DNA of 8,393 bases from Xanthobacteraceae bacterium (GTDB lineage: Bacteria > Pseudomonadota > Alphaproteobacteria > Rhizobiales > Xanthobacteraceae), in NCBI GenBank assembly GCA_030043285.1, contig JASHXZ010000196.1, positions 1 through 8,393 on the forward strand. The letters are read 5' to 3'. Shown one piece after another: positions 5,353 through 8,393 of this stretch; position 1 is the first letter of the stretch; each line of letters begins with the position of its first letter. The notes under the pieces were generated by a model. That model did not search any database. It worked only from the letters and a program-made list of their open reading frames with translations, and was not told the origin of the DNA. The position numbers and the translations under genes were made by a program.

Positions 5353-6954
5353 CTATTCCGCCGCGCGCACCGAAACCGCAATCGCAGGCGCCGTATCCTC
5401 GGCCGGCGCGCCGAGCGTGGCTGATGGCGCAATCTCAGTGCGGCACGCGGCGCCGCGGCCCACGGATACGGCTGGCGCTGTTGCCTGCCGCGGCGCCAGC
5501 GAGCGCTCGAACAGCGCCGTCGCGATCGCCTGCTCGGCGCGACGATCGCTGGTCAGCAGCATCCATACGGTGCGCAGCACGATCGTGGCATCGAGCCGCA
5601 GCGAGGCGTGGCGAATGTACCATTCGTCGAGCGCGTTCTTCTCCTCCGTCGAAATCAACTTGCCGCCGCAAATTTGCGCCCAGCCGGTCAGCCCGGGGCG
5701 GACGCTCAGCCGCAATCTGGTGTCCGGCGGTTGATCGGCCGCCAACAGCGGCCGCGGACCGACCAGCGACATGTCGCCGGACAGCACGTTCCAGATTTGC
5801 GGCAGCTCGTCGAGCCGCGTGCTGCGCAGGAACCTGCCGATCGGTGAGGGCGCCTGCTCGTCGCGGCGCAGTCTGGTGCGCGGGTCGGATGGCGCGTGCA
5901 AAGTGCGAAACTTGTAGAGGTAGAGCGGTGCGCCGTTGCGGCCGACGCGCTGCTGCCAGAACACCGCCGGAATGCCGACGTCGAACAGCACGAGAGCGAG
6001 GACGACCAAGGTCAGCGGCAGGGTGAGGACCAGCACGCTCAGCGCCACCGTGAAATCGACCGCCCGCTTGATCGTCCAGAGCGGCCGATCGATCAGCGCC
6101 CGGATCTCGTCTTCGGCGAGCGGATCGGTTGTCGCCGCGACCGGCGCTGCTGGTTCCCCGGCCGGTGATGGCGGCATCAGCCGTTCCGGCAGCACTTCGA
6201 GCTCGATGTTATGGGTTCGGCATGTGCCTGAAATCTCGTCCCAGCCCGTGTCCGAAAGGGTCTCAGGCAGCGCCGCGACGACGACTTGATCGATCCGCAC
6301 GCCGTGTCTTGCATAGTCGGCGACGACCTTCTCGATCTCGCTTGGCGCGCCGATGATCGGATAGCCGTTGAGCGAGCGGTGCCGCATCGCCGACCGCTCA
6401 TCCAGGATCGCTACGATCTGGAAGTCTCCCGGGGCGAGCTCCTCGACCATCTTGCAAAAGAACCATGCCAGCCGCGAAGCCTGGATGATCAGGACGTGGC
6501 GGACCGCGTTATTCGTTTCCCGGCCCCGCCTGTCGTGCCGCGCCTCGGTGAGGCCGATCGCGGTGCGAATCGTCAGCAAGCCGGCGCCGAGCAGCAGGAA
6601 ATGCAGGATCGGGACGGCGCGCGGGGCGTCCTCGAGCCGGCTAATGAGGAACAAGGTGCCGGCTGAGAGTGCTGCGACCAGGGCGCAGGCTTTGATCAGT
6701 TCGACGGCGTCGCGCAGCGAGTAGAAGCGGACGATCGGCGACCCGGTCTGGAACCACTGGAAAACCAGGAGCGAGGCCAGCAGCGCGGCCCCGCAATAGG
6801 CCGCCACCACGCCGGGCGAATAAATGGTGCCATCGCGCAGCAGGAACGCGACGATCGGGCTTAGGCTACCCCAAGCGATATCGTAGACCGGAACGCGCGA
6901 CAGGAGCCGAGTGTACGAGGATGGCTTTCTGAGGCGGCGGTTTGCTTTGCCCAC
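5353..6954 (-). CDS. Polyprenyl-phosphate sugar-1-phosphate transferase (exopolysaccharide initiation, WbaP/EpsB-like)
   Basis: The 533-residue inner-membrane protein starts at GTG 6954 (MGKANRRLRK); no ATG lies between this codon and the upstream in-frame stop. Four N-terminal membrane segments (about 24-40, 48-68, 86-105, 115-135) are followed by a Rossmann-like cytoplasmic domain (about 150-260) and a fifth hydrophobic segment (302-325). The catalytic bacterial sugar transferase domain follows: FWQQRVGRNGAPLYLYKFRT (332-351), the Asp-Glu dyad D382/E383 in TRLDELPQIWNVLSGDMSLV (379-398), GPRPL, RPGLTGWAQICG (419-430) and DEWYIRHASLRLD. It should move a sugar-1-phosphate from a nucleotide sugar to undecaprenyl phosphate, the first step of polysaccharide synthesis. 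The usual Gly-rich loop of the Rossmann domain reads VLIIQASRLAWF and is degenerate. An Ala-rich, probably disordered tail fills 485-533. No other polysaccharide gene adjoins it. Confidence 0.92.
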   Translation of the reverse strand: MGKANRRLRKPSSYTRLLSRVPVYDIAWGSLSPIVAFLLRDGTIYSPGVVAAYCGAALLASLLVFQWFQTGSPIVRFYSLRDAVELIKACALVAALSAGTLFLISRLEDAPRAVPILHFLLLGAGLLTIRTAIGLTEARHDRRGRETNNAVRHVLIIQASRLAWFFCKMVEELAPGDFQIVAILDERSAMRHRSLNGYPIIGAPSEIEKVVADYARHGVRIDQVVVAALPETLSDTGWDEISGTCRTHNIELEVLPERLMPPSPAGEPAAPVAATTDPLAEDEIRALIDRPLWTIKRAVDFTVALSVLVLTLPLTLVVLALVLFDVGIPAVFWQQRVGRNGAPLYLYKFRTLHAPSDPRTRLRRDEQAPSPIGRFLRSTRLDELPQIWNVLSGDMSLVGPRPLLAADQPPDTRLRLSVRPGLTGWAQICGGKLISTEEKNALDEWYIRHASLRLDATIVLRTVWMLLTSDRRAEQAIATALFERSLAPRQATAPAVSVGRGAACRTEIAPSATLGAPAEDTAPAIAVSVRAAE

Positions 6955-7038
6955 GTTGCCGTCCGGGTCCGGGAACGAACAGGGGGTAGCACGAAAAGAA
7001 ATAGCAAGCCACGTCCCAAATTATGGCGTTTCGAGAAC

Positions 7039-7056
7039 AAAAAGGGACCGGAGGTC
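7039..7056 (-). terminator. Weak candidate terminator after greA
   Basis: On the minus strand, 16 bases past the greA stop, GACC-TCC-GGTC forms a short 4-bp hairpin followed by CC and then five T. The stem is short for an intrinsic terminator, so readthrough to the downstream transferase gene is possible. Confidence 0.25.
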
Positions 7057-7071
7057 ACCTGCGGCGTCGCT

Positions 7072-7569
7072 CTAAACTGGGTTCCGGCCGCGCTCGCGCC
7101 ACTCGACCTTGGAGACCACGTAACTGCGCGCTCCTCCGGGCGCATCGACCTCGACGGTCGATCCGCGGGCTTTGCCGATCAAGGCCCGCGCGAGCGGCGA
7201 ACTGACCGAAATCCTTTTCTTGTGGGGATCGGCCTCCGGCTCGCCGACGATTTGCCAGGTGCTCTTTTGCTCGCTGTCCTCGTCGATCAGCGTCACCGTG
7301 GCGCCGAACCTGACCGTATCGCCGGACAGCTTCGACACGTCGATCACGTCCGCCCGGGCGAGCTTGTCCTCCAGCTCGGCGATGCGCAGCTCATTGATTT
7401 CCTGGTCCGCCTTGGCGGCCTGATATTCGGAGTTTTCCACCAGGTTGGGCTCGTCGGCGATCGCTTGGCGAATGCGCGTAATGAGGTGCGGCCGGTCGTC
7501 GCGATTGCGGCGCTCCAGCTCCTCTTCAACGGCTTGGTGGCCGGCGGCGGTCATCGGAATTTTCCTCAT
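7072..7569 (-). CDS. greA: GreA-type transcription elongation factor with altered catalytic tip
   Basis: The 165-residue protein starts [20 protein letters not shown] at ATG 7569, matching the usual GreA opening (xKIPMTxxG), and is slightly longer than the common 158 residues. Residues 1-78 form the antiparallel coiled coil that enters the RNA polymerase secondary channel. Residues 79-157 are the FKBP-like domain: [40 protein letters not shown] and [15 protein letters not shown]. GreA rescues backtracked polymerase by stimulating transcript cleavage. At the tip, the canonical GDLxENAEY reads PNLVENSEY (41-49). The acidic residue equivalent to E. coli Asp41 is therefore Asn42, while the Glu44 equivalent (E45) remains. 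This suggests a paralogue with reduced or altered cleavage activity. The stop is TAG at 7072; the extra C-terminal residues RERGRNPV are basic. It is divergent from the Ntn hydrolase gene. Confidence 0.9.
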   Translation of the reverse strand: MRKIPMTAAGHQAVEEELERRNRDDRPHLITRIRQAIADEPNLVENSEYQAAKADQEINELRIAELEDKLARADVIDVSKLSGDTVRFGATVTLIDEDSEQKSTWQIVGEPEADPHKKRISVSSPLARALIGKARGSTVEVDAPGGARSYVVSKVEWRERGRNPV

Positions 7570-7799
7570 CTGCACGGTCCAAAAATGTCCCAAAAAAGGT
7601 GCCGGCCGCGCTGCAAGGCGGAGCCTTGATTGCACCGCCGGGCGGTCCTCGATGCTGCAAAACGCCGCTTCGGCAATAAAGTTTCCGCAACAATGGCGTA
7701 GTCTTAAGCTTGGTGGTTCGGCGGTCGTAAATGCCGCAGATCTGTCGAGCCGACGGGGCGGTGCAGCACGGACTATCGGGCATGGAAAATGGCATCGGT

Positions 7800-7805
7800 T
7801 ATAAT
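7800..7805 (+). promoter_or_regulatory. TATAAT hexamer placed for a leaderless start at 7812
   Basis: A perfect -10 consensus TATAAT ends seven bases before ATG 7812, so its predicted transcription start falls on the A of that ATG. No convincing -35 is found 16-18 bases upstream and there is no extended -10 TG. In the longer reading from ATG 7782 these bases are codons (Gly-Tyr-Asn). It may therefore be chance. Confidence 0.25.
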
Positions 7806-7811
7806 GAGGGC

Positions 7812-8393
7812 ATGAAGGGCAGTACTTCCCCCACTATCGCGCCGACGGCACTGCCGGCCATTCCGGTGATCGATATTCGCCACGGCGGGCCGGCCGATCA
7901 CGCGCGGCAGCGCATCGATACCGCTCGGGCGCTGCGCGCAGCGTGTCTCGACCTTCTTCCGGCTCCGCTGCATGCCGCGCTGCCGCTGTTCGACCGCGCC
8001 GCACGCCGCTCGCTGGAGCGGTCGGGCTCACCCTACGTGGCCGAGGTCGGGCGCATTGCCAAGATTCTCGATCGTTCGGGGGTATGGCTGCTCAACGCTT
8101 CGTACCAATGGGCCTGCACCGCGCTCGCCCGCGAAGAGGCCGACGTGCCGTGGCTCATTCGCACGCTCGATTGGCCGTTCCGCGGCCTCGGCCGCCACGT
8201 CGAAGTAGCGCATATGCGCGGCGAAGCCGGCGAGTTTTTCAGCATCACCTGGCCCGGCTATGTCGGTGCGCTCACCGCGATGGCGCCGGCGCGCTTTGCC
8301 GCCTGCCTCAATCAGGCGCCGCTGCGACGCCGCTTCCATCATCGCTGGTTGCGGCTATGCGACCTTGCGGTCAATGCAGTCGCGACCTGGGTG
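7812..8393 (+). CDS. Acid ceramidase/NAAA-like Ntn hydrolase (runs off right edge)
   Basis: 194 codons are open from ATG 7812 to the window edge; the C-terminal part is missing. After an N-terminal helical region (about 30-95), which may correspond to the part removed by self-cleavage, the protein reads [20 protein letters not shown] (99-118), LDWPF (119-123), [18 protein letters not shown] (142-159) and CLNQAP (165-170). This aligns by eye with acid ceramidase and N-acylethanolamine acid amidase: nucleophile C102 followed by Thr, then R117 and D120 in the RxLDxPF motif 15 and 18 residues on (16 and 19 in the human enzymes), then GYVG. Such enzymes hydrolyse linear amide bonds of N-acyl lipids. 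No signal peptide is seen. An in-frame ATG at 7782 would add ten residues; the GAGGG before 7812 is only one base from the ATG, too close for a normal ribosome site. The substrate is unknown. Confidence 0.72.
   Translation, partial: MKGSTSPTIAPTALPAIPVIDIRHGGPADHARQRIDTARALRAACLDLLPAPLHAALPLFDRAARRSLERSGSPYVAEVGRIAKILDRSGVWLLNASYQWACTALAREEADVPWLIRTLDWPFRGLGRHVEVAHMRGEAGEFFSITWPGYVGALTAMAPARFAACLNQAPLRRRFHHRWLRLCDLAVNAVATWV

Noticed and set aside
5271..5432. Upstream extension of the dehydrogenase to 5432
   Set aside because: The extra 54 residues are Arg-rich, overlap the 3' end of the transferase gene and do not resemble the family's N-terminus, which starts near MLDRPKID.
1..8393. CRISPR array, transposon ends, tRNA or prophage genes
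   Set aside because: No direct repeat series, transposase or integrase motif, or cloverleaf-like sequence was found; composition is even throughout.

Overview
The window is GC-rich chromosomal DNA of an alphaproteobacterium, most likely Hyphomicrobiales/Rhizobiales of the Bradyrhizobium-Rhodopseudomonas-Xanthobacteraceae type. This rests on the strong G/C third-position bias, a TIGR02301-type exported protein (a family I know only from alphaproteobacteria), GreA of rhizobial flavour, and a GANTC (CcrM-type) site in an intergenic region. I see no mobile element, integrase, tRNA, rRNA or CRISPR array. Genes are densely packed and change strand often, as in a stable housekeeping region.

Layout, left to right. 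Bases 1-512 (-) hold the N-terminal part of a YgfZ/GcvT-like folate-binding protein that runs off the left edge. A 272-base divergent intergenic region with a near-perfect 18-bp palindrome follows. Next is a two-receiver response regulator without an output domain (785-1540, +), whose first receiver is degenerate. It converges on a small uncharacterised protein of 87 residues (1549-1812, -). Then come an exported Pro-rich TIGR02301-family protein (1946-2491, -) and, 8 bases upstream of it and probably co-transcribed, a Nudix hydrolase (2500-2940, -). Divergent from the Nudix gene is a SRAP/YedK/HMCES abasic-site-shielding protein (3027-3794, +) whose last five residues look like a beta-clamp-binding peptide.

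The right half has three minus-strand genes: a GreA-type transcript-cleavage factor (7072-7569), a membrane polyprenyl-phosphate sugar-1-phosphate transferase (5353-6954) and an FAD-linked D-2-hydroxyacid dehydrogenase of the GlcD/D2HGDH type (3852-5270). The gaps between them are about 80-120 bases, so one operon is possible but not shown. Divergent from greA, an acid-ceramidase/NAAA-like Ntn hydrolase (7812 onward, +) runs off the right edge.

The genes do not form one obvious pathway. Themes are genome and transcript maintenance (SRAP, Nudix, GreA), envelope polysaccharide (glycosyl-1-phosphate transferase), organic acid oxidation and signalling. I found no coherent undescribed multi-gene system. 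The points most worth checking are single-protein ones: GreA with Asn in place of a catalytic tip Asp, the clamp-like C-terminus of the SRAP protein, and the bacterial acid-ceramidase-like hydrolase.
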